DNA of 64,000 nt from Actinomortierella ambigua. Taxonomy: Eukaryota > Mortierellomycota > Mortierellomycetes > Mortierellales > Mortierellaceae. Where the stretch lies: assembly GCA_016098155.1 (NCBI GenBank), contig JAAAJB010000051.1, positions 32,202 through 96,201 on the forward strand. Direction: 5' to 3'. Below the pieces are notes generated by a model that was given only the letters and a program-made list of their open reading frames with translations, did no database searches and was not told the DNA's origin. Positions 10,001-20,973 of this stretch are shown here, in pieces. How positions within the stretch are numbered: position 1 is the first letter of the stretch; every line of letters begins with the position of its first letter. Made by a program: the position numbers and the translations under genes.

Positions 10001-13000
10001 TCCGTTGGGCGTGAGATTGCAGACGGCGGGAACGTCCGATCCGCAAATCTAGATAAAAATTGTGATTTTAAATGGATCAGATTAATAATAATGATAATAT
10101 ATGAAGGAGAGGGAGCACAGTCAACGAAAACCTCAAACTTACCTGAGTGGATGTAGCGTTACAGAGACAAGGGCTCGCCTCACACGTGGCCACTGTACCA
10201 TTGAACAAGCACTGCCATGGACCGCAATCATCAATTTGGTTGGGCTTCACACCGGTCTTATTACAGAAGTACAAGCCAGTCGGGTTCAAATTGCAACTGG
10301 TAGGGAAGTTGATGGCGCACACCTATCAATATCAAATAACAGCAACAGAGCGAGGGGGGGGGTAAAGGAGAATTAGTTCACCCTCAATCATCCGTTCTCC
10401 AGCCTTTTTCAAAAAAAAAAATAAAAGGTTCGAGAGTTATTTTTTTTCATCAAAACTTACCGCTGTCATGCCATCCTTGCAGGCACATTCATCGATGGAG
10501 CACTTGGCCGTCGTACCATCAAAGATACATCGCTGGTCCAAGCAGTCTTCAATCTGTGTAGGGCGCTCACGCTCCGCCGTGCAGACATACACCTTGTTGG
10601 CCTCGTAATTGCACGTTGCGGGCCACATATCGGCACATGCCGTTGTCTGACCCTCCCGACAAGCGCAGGGGTCGAGCTTGCAAATCGGGTTGTCATCGTT
10701 ATCCTTGATACATGTGGTCGTCGGGCAGGTTTCGACCACCACGGGTGCCTCGCCCCTCACCTTGCACTCGAGGATCGTGTTGTTCTGGTATCCACAGTTG
10801 GCTGGGAAGTCGGAGGCACAGAATACACCGAAATTGGCCTGGCAGAGGCAATCGTCAATCTTGCAGGTGGCCTCACCATCCTCATAGATACACTCGGTGG
10901 CGGTGCAGTTGATCTGTAGTGTCGGCTTGATACCTTGGCCGCTGCATTGGTACACAGACTGTTCCAGGAGTGCACACTGTTCGGGGAATGCCCAACCGCA
11001 AGTCTGAAGAGAAGAGACAGAGAGAAAACAAAGTGCAAAATAGAAATAGACAGGGGTTAGGGTGACCGTCGAGACATCAATTTCGGTTGGATAAAAACAC
11101 AGTAAATATATCTCCTATCGATTCCTCCTTGGTGAAGCCATGAGAAGAGAAAAAGAAATGCCTTACCAAGTTCTGTCCCGCTTGGCATTCACACAGAACG
11201 TTTCCACAACGAGCTGTATCATCAACGTCAATGCATTCTTCACTCGGTGGGCAGACAGTAACCTTGATAGGTTCAGCGTCGGCACCGTCACATGCATAAA
11301 TGGAGTTTTGCTCAAGACCGCAGGTAGGCGGGAAGTGCGAGCCGCAGAGCTACAAGAGAGAAACCAAGAAAAGAAGATTCTTCGAGTCAGCTTATCAGGT
11401 GCAATCTTTGAGGAAGTCGTCGATCAAGGAGCATGGGGAGGATGAGATGATGATGTTGCAGTTGGTATTGCTAAATTTTTTTTTGGGCAGAATGAAAACT
11501 CACCGTCTCTTGCTTTGTGCACAGACACTCGTTTGGCACACACTGGCCTTGCTCGCAAAAGTTTGGTGCGCAATTGGTGCCCATGACGGGCTCGTCTCCG
11601 GCGTTGGTGCACGAGAAGATGGTTTGTTCGTCGTATCCACAATGGTGTCCAAAACTCGAGCCACAGACATTGGAATTGTTCATGGTCGGCTGACACAGAC
11701 AATCGTTCAGCTTGCAGTAGGCATCCTGGGGTCCACCGCGGCATTGGCCATCCGTGCACTCCTGCTGGAGCTGTGGATCCGTGCCATTGCCGCTGCACTT
11801 GTACACGGCCTCGATGATGTACTTGCAATCGTCCAAGAATGCACCACCACAGACCAAATCCATGTCGGCCGTGCACTTGCACTGCTCCTGCAGGCAAATG
11901 GACGTACCATTCTCCACACCGCAGGTACCCAAGGGCGCACAGCGCTCGATGAGCACGGGCACCGTCCGGTCACCTGAGCATTGATACAGCGCTTCTCTCT
12001 CAATGTCGCACTCATCGCCAAAGACGTGGCCACAGACAACATCCTGGCCCACATGGCACAGGCATGGGTTTTCGTCGCACTTGGCTGGCGGCACCGAGGC
12101 ATCGCACTTGTCATCACCACAGTCCTGGGCCGGCTTGGGGTGCTCACCCGCCATTGCGCAGACGTAGACAAAGTTGGGGTTCATACCGCACTTACGTGGG
12201 AACTCACTGGCGCAGACGGTGGTCTGGTTCTCCTGGCAGAGACATGGGTCTACCTCGCAGAACGCCATCGTATCGTTCTTTATGCATTGCATCGGTGAGC
12301 AGTCGCCAAGCTCCTTGGGAGGCTTGTTCTCGGTCTCGCAGAAATATAGTTTGTCCGTCGGGTAGTTGCAGTTAGGTGGGAATTCCGAGCCGCAATGCTG
12401 AAAAGCAATTAAAAATGATTGGTGTGGAAGAAGTTTCTATTAGTGCTTCGATGCATGTGGTTCATAATCTGGTCATGTAGAACATATAGTACAAAAGACT
12501 TACGAAGGTGAGTGTCGTGTTACAGTCACATGGACCCCGGTTGCACACTGCCGGCGTAACAGTGCTGTTGCATCCATTAAGCATGCAGTTTTCAACAAGC
12601 ACCGGTGTATCACCAACACCGGGACAAGAAACAACTCCTTCGACAACCGAAATGTTGCAGAACGTGGGGAAATCAGAGGAACATAACTGAGAAAAGATCG
12701 AGCCAATTATTACACAAACGATAGTTAGATTTTTTTTTCATTCGATGAACATCAAAGCCAAGAGAAAAAAAAAGAAAGGGAGGTTGTCTTACCAGAGTTT
12801 CTCCTGCAGTGCACCTGCACGGATTGTTGACACAAGTAGCATTCAATGTGAAGGCAAGCGTCGAAGGTGCGGCTTCCTGACATTGGCCTGGGTCGCAATC
12901 CTCCAGTAGATAGGGCAAAAAGCCCTCGCGGCAGTGATACAGCCCATTGGGATTCAAGCCACAGTTCGGTAGGGTGCTGCCACAGAAGAGATCAATATCG

Positions 13001-16000
13001 CTGGTACATGTGCAAGAGTCGACACATTTACCTTGCAAGATTGCACAGCCACTGCTTGTGCAATTCTCATTCTCGACATATACACCGCCAGTGCAGATGT
13101 ATGTCGAGTTGGGAGACACGTTGCAAGATGGATCGATTTGGCTGCCACAGTACTGGTTGCCCCATCCCCAAACGCCCAGAAAAAAAAGAAGAAAAGAAGT
13201 AGGGTTAGAATCAACTCTCTGCTCATTGTTTTCCTTTTGTCAAAGTGTTGTCAATGATGCTTTTTCTGGGATAACGTACCGTGCTTCCTTCTGACGTGCA
13301 ATTGCACACATCCGGCGAGGTACAAGGGGCGGAATTATTCGCCTGGATGCAAGGCACAAAGTTTGCACACGACCTCGAGGGCACTGGGCTCTCGCCATGT
13401 ATGCAGTCATAGACGAGGTACTCGGCGATAAACTCGCAGCCTAGTTCTCTCAGCACTGTACCGCAGATCTCGCCGTCCGCCGGGCAAGAGCACGGATCAA
13501 TATTGGGATCGGTCGTGTTATCCGTGCAAGTGCCCGGCATGACCTTCTCGTAGATGACGGGCTTTTCGCCGGCGTCCGTGCATAAGTACAGTGTGTTGTT
13601 GTCGTAACCACATCCAGGGTTGAAATCCGAGCCGCAGAGCAGTCCCGCAGCCCCGCAGTTGCATTTGGGCGCTGGCTCGCAGGTGTCAGAGTTGGCTGCA
13701 CAGGTGCCGGCAACACACTTTTCGATCACCTCTGGTACGGCGCCATCGGAGGCGCAGAAATACATCGAGTCGGGGTCCAAATTACATTCGGCTGGGAAAG
13801 TGGAGCCACAAATCTACAATTGAGATAATTTTTTTTCCCGGAGGAATAAGAACTTGTGAATACTCTGTGTATGCAGATGGCAACTTGAGACTGGCCCAAA
13901 CTTTGAGCAAAAATGAAAAAAGAGGTGGAATTGATCAAGGGCAGGCGTTTACCTGTTCTCGGGTGCTGCATGAGCAGGTGGCGTTCTGGAGCTCGCACGT
14001 CGCGCTGCCTTGAGGACAGACACCAGAGGGGCAAATAATAGTAAGAGCTGGAGTGTCTTCCGCCTTGGCGCAATAGTACAGGCCATTCGCTTCGTACTCG
14101 CATTCCAGCGGGAATGTGGATCCGCAAATCTATTCCATGGTGAACCAACGAGTAAAAAAAAAAAAAAGTTCGTGAGAAATGCTGCATATAGCAAATGAAT
14201 TTCTCCGCTATCGGAGAAGCAACAATGCATGAGCGAATCGCGCGTCGCGGGTGCCTTACAGTGCCACCGTCAGTGCACAGACACTGGTTCACTTCAGTTG
14301 GTTGACATTGACCAGAGCCTGGTGGGCACGTGCCGGATTCACAGATGTCTATCAATTCAGGGATGGCGGAAGTATTCTTGCAGTAGTAGAGAGCTGTCAC
14401 GTCCCAAGGGCAGGTCACCGGGAAATCGGATCCGCAAATCTACAGGTGGGGCAATCGTGAAAACATAAGGTTATTTTGGTTTTCAAGGAGAAGGGGATAG
14501 AGATGGTTGACGTACTCGCAGCAGCATAGATGGCATCTCAGTCCGTTACCTGGCCTTGTTCCTTGCACAGGCAGATATCATCCACAACTTCTATGCAAGT
14601 TCCATTTGTGCAAACATTCGGGAAGCAATCCTTGATATGGATGGGGTTGCTTGTTTCATCTTGACAGAAATAGAGATCTGTCGATCCGTAACCACAGGAT
14701 GCCGGGAATGTCGAGCCACAAATCTAAGCAGTAACCACGCCAGCCATATTCACGTTGTCAGTGGAAGCGTATTGAGCTCAAATATCAAGAGACCAGGGTC
14801 TGTTATGTGTTTTTTTGAGTGGGTGTTTCATTACCTGACCAGCCTCTGTACACTGGCATGGATCCTTGGCGCATTGACCAGTGCGAATAGGGCAACCCCC
14901 TGGACACTTCTGGACAGCCACCGGCAGCTCATCTCGGGTACACGAGTAGAGAGTGTCGTTGTCCAAATTGCACTTGGCAGGGAAATTGCTACCACAAATG
15001 GTACCGCTTTCTGTGCAGTTGCATCCAAGGCCCTGGCATTTCTGGGAACCCGCCGGGCACGAGCCGATGATACACCTATACAAGGGAACTGGGTCCGCAC
15101 CAGCACCATGGCAGTCATAAAGCGTGTTGCTGTCGAGATTGCAGTGACTCGGGAAAGTCGATCCGCAAATCTACCGTCAAGAAAAGGCCAAAAAAAAAAA
15201 GAAAAAAAAAGAATCGCAATGCAAACGGGCGTAAGGTCATTATGGGAGAGTCATGGATACATTTATCTTTCTTTTTTGCGAGAGAGGGGCAAATTGGAGT
15301 AATGTCTGCGACAACTTACCTGACCCGCACCAAGACACTTGCATTTCTCGAGCTCAGGAATACCACACTTGTCCTCGCCAGGATAGCACACTTTACATTG
15401 CTCGATTGGCATCGGCGTTGTGCCATTCTCGCAATAGAAGAGCCAATCGTCGTCAAGAAGACAGAAGTCAGGGAAGGTGCTGCCACAGATCTTCATTAAA
15501 AAAAAAAGAGAGAGAAACTTAGTGAATTGACATGACATTTTCAACAATGCGGAAACAGTAATATTAAAAATAAGCAACAACATCACAAAAGTTATTTCAA
15601 TAAATCGCTTACAGAACCATCCTTCTTGCAAATGCACTGGTCAGGAACACTGCACTCGTTTTTGTCAGCGTCGCATGTGCCATAGGTGCAGTTGAGGATA
15701 AACACAGGTTCGACACCTGGGTACGCGCAAAAGTAGAGCGACTCGGGAGTCAGTCCACAGGACGCTGGGAAGTCGCTAGAACAAAACTATTTTTTCATGC
15801 CCAACACAAAACATCAAAGAACGTTAGACCCATGTAAGAAGCCTTGAGTTCATCAACTCACAAAGGCTTGTTAGGCCAATAAAAAAAACACGCGTAAATA
15901 TAGTCAACGCATAGCGATTGACTTACCTCGCCGGAATCTGTACACAGGCACGAAATGTTCAGACAGGTACTAGGGACAGCACTGCGTGGAGTACAGTCCA

Positions 16001-18397
16001 CTGTACACTGCTCAAGCAAGACCGGGGCTGCGCCAATCGCATCGCACCGGTAGAGCCAGTAGTCACTGACGCTGCAAGAAAACAGCTCTGAGCCGCAAAA
16101 GGTGCCCACACTTGTGCAAAGACCGGTGAAATCGGGAGGTGTAGGCGTGGGCGATGCGGATGCGGTCGACTGCGTTCCTGTGGTTTGGGGGCTGGTAACA
16201 GTTGTCACGGTCGTTTCTGTAGTCACTACCTCTTGAGTGGTCGTTCCTTGTTGAGTAGTCGATGCGGGCTGGGTGATAGTTGTCACAGTTGTTTCTGTAG
16301 TCACTACCTCTTGGGTGGTCGTTCCTTGTGCAGTAGTCGTTACAGGGCGGGTGAGGGTTGTCACAGTCCTTTCGGTGGTCACCACCCCAGTCGTCGTGGT
16401 CGTCTCCAACTGTGAGGTTTCTACGCTAGTGGTAGTCGTCTCCGACGAAGTGGTTCCTATGTTGGAAGACGTCGTTGTCTCCAACGGAGTGGTGTTTACG
16501 GTGGTGGTAGTCACCCCCGACGGAGTGGTGTTTACGTTGGTGGTAGTCGTCCCCAACGGAGTGGTGTTTACGTTGGTGGTAGTCGTCTCCGACGTAGTGG
16601 TGATTACGTTAGTGGTAGTCGTCTCCAACGGAGTGGTGTTTACGTTAGTAGTAGACGTCTCGAACGGAGTGGTATGTATGTTGGGGGATGTTGTCTCCCG
16701 CGCGGTGGTTGTGGTTGATACAACAGGGAAGGTGATCGTCGTGGTTGTGGTCGTCGTGGTCGTGGTCGTGGTCGTGGTACTGAAGATAGGAGGGACGGTT
16801 GTCGCCGCTGTGGTGGCGGTGCTTTGGATGGGGAAGCTCGTCTCCGGGGTCCTTGTACAAACCACTTCCCATTCCGTCAAGGTGACGGTGCGGGTGCAGG
16901 GTTTTGGCGAGGGGCACGCGGTGGGACGCGGACGGTTGTGTAGATCGTAGGCAAGTAGTGCGTGCACTTTGGCCTCAAAGTCGTTCAGCGGGTGGGCACG
17001 GAAGGCCTGGACGGAGTTTGTGACCTGGGCGGGGTTTGTGGAAGCTGGCTGGGTGGAAGAGTAAGTAAGAGAGGCCAGCGTGCTGGCAGCACCCTGCATG
17101 GGAGGCGGGCAAGGCGGCTGCATCTCGACAATATCGTAGGTGGCCGAGATGTTCAGAGGAATGGTGGTATTTGGGTAGGTGAAAGGCGAGCGGCCATAGG
17201 GACAGTTGACGAGTTGGATGATTTCGCCTTGGCACTGAAGGACGATGATCAGCGCTATCAGGACCAACAAGAACAAAGGGGGGAAGAAAAAAGGGGTGTG
17301 TGGGTGTGTGTGGGGGGGGGGCCAAAAAGGGGCACAAGTCCAAAAAGGAAGAAAGTGATTGTGAGTGAGTGGCTTTCGTGGCTGACACGCGCGTAGAATA
17401 TCCTACCTCCACCTCTACCCCATCAATATTTCATCCGAACCAAATTTTGACACCTACGTCGACCTGGAAGCAAGCGCGTCACTGGCGAAGGTGGTGGCAG
17501 AGCAGTCGTAGATGTAGTCGCCACAGAGAACGAAGGAGCTGCCGTCGTGAACGAAGGAACTGCCGTCGTGAACGGAGGAGATGCCCCAGTCGTGAACGGA
17601 GGAACTACCCCAGTCGTAAATGGAGGAGCCGCCGTCGTCGTGAGAGATACTCCAGTCGTGAACGGAGGAACCACCCCAGTCGTGAACGGAGGAACCACTC
17701 CAGTCGTGACGGAACCTGGTGTTGTCCCCGGCAATTCTGGGCACGAGTAGATTGTGTTGGTCACTGTGGCCGACACCGTTGCGCACTGCTCCTCTGTATG
17801 CGGGGGGTGAGGGTGGTGGTGATGACAATTCTGATGACCATGATTACAAGAACCCCCATGGTGCTTATGGTGCTTGTGATGACATTGGTGTCCCTTTTTT
17901 CCATGCTTGCAATTCTTGTTGCAGCGATGCCGATTGTTCTTTCCCCCTGCGCATGAAGGACCAAAGCTCATGGCGCTTCCCTCGGACGCGTCTTCATTCG
18001 AACTGACATGCAACACCGCCTGATCACCAAAAGCTGGGCGGCGGTGGCTAGGGGAGCGGTTCTTCTTTCCTCCTCTAGATTTTTTAGACTTTTTGGAACG
18101 CTTGAAGATGCGATGGTGATGATGGTACTCTTTGGCGGCCTTCTTCCGTCCATGCTGCAGTGTCGTGGATCGCTTCGCCAGGCCTGGAACGACGGATGGC
18201 ATGGTCTGCTGCTTCCTCAGCTGCTGGCGTCTCTCGGCAAGGCGTTTCCAAAAGGAGGCATTGGGTCCGTCGCGGCGTAGAGCGAGTTTAGGGTGAAGCA
18301 GTTGGGGCTTTGTCTTGGTGGCCGGGTTCTCCACAGAGGCTACCGATGTTAGGCCAAGGAAGACCAAGGCAATCGCGATCAAGTGCCCTATCTTCAT
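7010..18397 (-). CDS. Giant secreted protein with about 36 tandem eight-cysteine modules
   Basis: I modelled 23 exons: 18397-17458, 17254-15927, 15786-15613, 15490-15320, 15170-14835, 14723-14550, 14439-14260, 14129-13953, 13813-13280, 13152-12793, 12686-12504, 12397-11504, 11349-11167, 11003-10461, 10322-10143, 10048-9866, 9759-9577, 9416-9237, 9093-8917, 8818-8648, 8514-7855, 7675-7301 and 7177-7010. All junctions pair in phase, giving about 2,817 residues. There is a signal peptide (MKIGHLIAIALVFLGL, then TSVAS), a basic and His-rich segment, PPFTT-type repeats, and a long Thr-rich mucin-like stalk. About 36 modules of roughly 58-61 residues follow, patterned xCGSxFPxxC, then LYxC, then five more cysteines ending CxC. 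The role is probably cell wall or extracellular (inference). The module shape loosely recalls chitin-binding type 2 domains, but I do not recognise the family. The exon 1-2 junction (phase 1) is the least certain. Confidence 0.75.
16190..16375 (-). repeat. 78-bp coding minisatellite in the Thr-rich stalk
   Basis: Two near-identical units are spaced 78 bp apart: the string GTAGTCACTACCTCTTG occurs at 16219 and 16297. A third, more divergent unit follows. In the minus-strand protein each unit encodes 26 residues rich in Thr and Val, with TTQEVVTTETTVTT as the core. It is in frame, so copy-number change alters stalk length without a frameshift. Confidence 0.7.
16427..16690 (-). repeat. 36-bp coding minisatellite (12-residue Thr-rich unit)
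   Basis: The string GTGGTGTTTACG or close variants recurs at 16489, 16525, 16561, 16597 and 16633, a strict 36-bp period, with degenerate flanking copies. On the coding (minus) strand each unit encodes about 12 residues of the type TTPLETTTTNVN. It forms part of the mucin-like stalk of the giant module protein and is a probable site of length variation and O-glycosylation (inference). Confidence 0.8.
17520..17720 (-). repeat. Coding repeat of the PPFTTG type in exon 1 of the giant gene
   Basis: Units containing GTCGTGAACGGAGGA recur through this stretch. On the minus strand they encode copies of TTGVVPPFTTG and relatives (TTAVPSF, TTAAPPF). They sit between the His-rich segment and the end of exon 1 and resemble a flexible wall-spanning linker. 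Confidence 0.7.
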
Positions 18398-18507
18398 GAT
18401 TCGCAGACGCGTGCTCTTGACAGATCCTCAAGGTGGATGGAAGGGTGAAGAGCTAGAGCAATGGTCAGCGAGATGTGAAGGAATGGAGTGTAAAAGATGA
18501 AGAAGAA

Positions 18508-18548
<41 letters not shown>

Positions 18549-19317
18549 GGAAGAGGAAGAGGAAGAGGAGGAAAAGGATGTTTCGCTGATACTACCTTTT
18601 CCTCTCCTTCTCTCTCTCGCTGGGGATGAGAAGGATAGGGGATATGGTGGACGAGGAGGAGAATTAGGAGGAGGACCAAGGCCTCATTGACTGTTCTCCC
18701 CTGTTCAAGGGTTTGATGGTGAACGTAGACGAAGAAAGGGGCTCGAGTAAAGGGCAAGAATTCAAAGAAAAAAAAAGGACCATTTGTCTCTCCCCTTTCC
18801 ATCTTCTCTTCTCTCAAGAGAAGGAGCTCGCCCATGAAGAAGGGAGAGCAAACACCAACATCAACCTACCTACCCACTGGAAAACGATTGCTCTGGTCCC
18901 TTCTGTCGATTGTTTTTGTTTTTGGAGTCGATCTACCCCGAACCACTTTGAATTTCCCGCCCCTATTTCGAACGAAGCATCGGCAAGTCAACAACCTCCT
19001 CTCTCATCCCGATCTTGACTCGACCCCTTTCTTTTCTTCTGGCCCAACTACCGGCCTATGGTGATAGATATCCTCACTCACTCATCACTCGTTCAATTAT
19101 CTCTCGTGCAATGATCAAGTAAGAGGCAGCAAAATCAAGAGTGGACAGCAGCCGAACCCCACGCTCATTGCGAAGAGTTTACATCCTCAAATATGAACAA
19201 TGATATACACATGAATAAGAAAAAAGAGAAAAACTCGCTCTTGTAAATGAGGTTCTTTCACCCTTTTTTGATTTTGGTGACAATTATACTTTTTTTTTTT
19301 AGAAACCAGATGGAGTA
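18398..19317. other. Upstream region of the giant gene with GAA/GGA-rich microsatellite
   Basis: This lies 5' of the giant minus-strand gene and 3' of HAP2. A purine tract of GAA, GGA and GAG triplets runs from about 18497 to 18580. On the sense strand of the giant gene it is a pyrimidine tract, consistent with a 5' UTR or core promoter in this genome. The remainder, 18590-19317, has no supportable coding sequence; T-rich sequence near 19290 is next to the HAP2 3' end. Confidence 0.5.
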
Positions 19318-19684
19318 TTAGTCCTCTTCCTCCTTGCCATTCTGCTGGGTCAACGGGTTGAGTCCAGTCTGCCGCATCGACTCAAACTGTGCCTGACTGT
19401 ATGCCATTGCGGACGGTGTAGCCATCGAGGACGACATGGGCAGCGTCGGGGTCGAACCCGCTCCCGATCCAATAGGATAGTGTTGATTGCCATAAACGTC
19501 ATACGACGGTTGCTGCTGCTGGGTCGGGGTGAGCGTTTGAAAATGCGACGGATGATGAACACCATTGAACTGCTGTGCCGAAACATCGCTCTGGTCTGTG
19601 CCACCACCCGTTGCTGCGTCGTTCGGCATGGAGGGTGGGATCTGCTGTTGTGGCTGTGGTTGTGGCTGTTGTGGCTGCTGCTGC

Positions 19685-19722
<38 letters not shown>

Positions 19723-20973
19723 TTGTTGGGCCGCCTGGCGTTGCAGGGCCAATTGCTGCTGCAGGAATGCTTGTTGCTGCTCTGGAGTGGCATTACTTGT
19801 CTGCAAATGCAAATCACCGCCTACAGGTCCTACTCCTCCCATCGCCTCGAATTGCTGCTGAAGCCGATCAAGGTTTGCAATCTCCTGAGAAGTCAAAAAG
19901 CGGCCACCAGGCCCACGGGGGCGTCGCATAGCGTGCTTGTGTCTCGACTCGTGAAGATATGGCTAAGAGGTAGCAAAAGAGGGAGACAAGCGAGAATAGG
20001 GTCAATCTTTGGGACGGAACTTTTTTGTGTTTTTGTTTTAACAAAAAAAAAAAAAAAAAGGTCTTTGGATGCTTACTTTTCTAATCTTGGCCATGCGATT
20101 CATTTCCTCGAGCTTGGCTCTCGCGGCTCGTCTTTTCAGGATACGATGGTACTACAGCGTGCAACAAGAAAAAAAAATTAAAGTCGGAAAAATCAACGTG
20201 ATAGATGCCTGGAACCAAACCTCAAAGAGACCCTCCCCTCGTACCTGCTTGGCGTTTACATAAAGCGGCTCCTCCTCCTGTGGCGGCGGTGGAGGTTGGA
20301 CAGCGCCTGCTGCAATGTGAGGAATATCGTGCTGGGCATCTGACGGGGGTGGGCTGGTCGATGATCCTGAGGACGACGGCACACCCGCATGGGGCATCAT
20401 TCCAGGCTATGATAGACAAAAGAGACAAAGAGGAGAGAGATGTATGAAGGTGAGCTGAAGTGTTGACCTACAACCTTTTTTGCCCTGCGTATTACCTGCA
20501 TGCATACTTACAATAAAAGGCGAAGGCTGGAAGCCAAGGTGCCGCGACTGGTGATCATGCTGAGATGAGCATGCATCCATGGCATAGAGAAGAGATAAGC
20601 CAAGAGAGAGAGAGAGAGAGTTAGAGAAAGATCCCCTCACCCCACCCCCATGGCAGCAGGGGGATTTCAAAGTCCGTGTCACGAGTGCCCAAAAGATGTC
20701 AATGTTTTTTGTCCAACTGCACACAAAGAGGGGAAAACAACAACAACAAAATGAGCAAGCACCCCCATCCCCTTCCCTTCCCCCTCCTCCCTCCCCACAA
20801 TGAGAGCAGAACAGCAGAGGCAAACTTACACTCTCGGAAAGATGAGATGGGTACTCGGCATACTCGTAGCCATGCTGGGGCGCATGCTGTCCTTGCTGGT
20901 GCAGCTCATGGCCATAGCCCTGAGGGTGATGTTGGGCAGCCTGCTGTTGCGACGGGTGACTTGGGTCGTCCAT
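19318..20973 (-). CDS. HAP2: CCAAT-binding factor subunit HAP2/NF-YA
   Basis: Five exons: 20973-20830, 20559-20512, 20406-20245, 20151-20077 and 19962-19318. All are phase 0, and the product is 357 residues. The NF-YA core is unmistakable: EEPLYVNAKQ ends exon 3, YHRILKRRAARAKLEEMNR forms exon 4 (subunit-association helix), and HESRHKHAMRRPRGPGGRFL (DNA-binding helix) opens exon 5. The N-terminus is rich in His, Gln and Pro, and a pure polyglutamine tract lies downstream of the core (bases about 19676-19728). HAP2 joins HAP3 and HAP5 to form the nuclear heterotrimer that binds CCAAT boxes and regulates respiration, nitrogen and redox genes in fungi. Exon 2 is only 16 codons, so exact splicing there deserves less confidence than the core. 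Confidence 0.93.

Noticed and set aside
7010..15927. Naming the cysteine modules as chitin-binding type 2 (CBM14)
   Set aside because: Only a loose similarity in the LYxC and GxxP part; the module has eight cysteines and a CGSxFP start that I cannot match, so no family name is claimed.
16190..16690. CRISPR-like regular repeats
   Set aside because: The 36-bp periodic units are in-frame coding repeats of a Thr-rich stalk with no unique spacers, in a eukaryotic genome.
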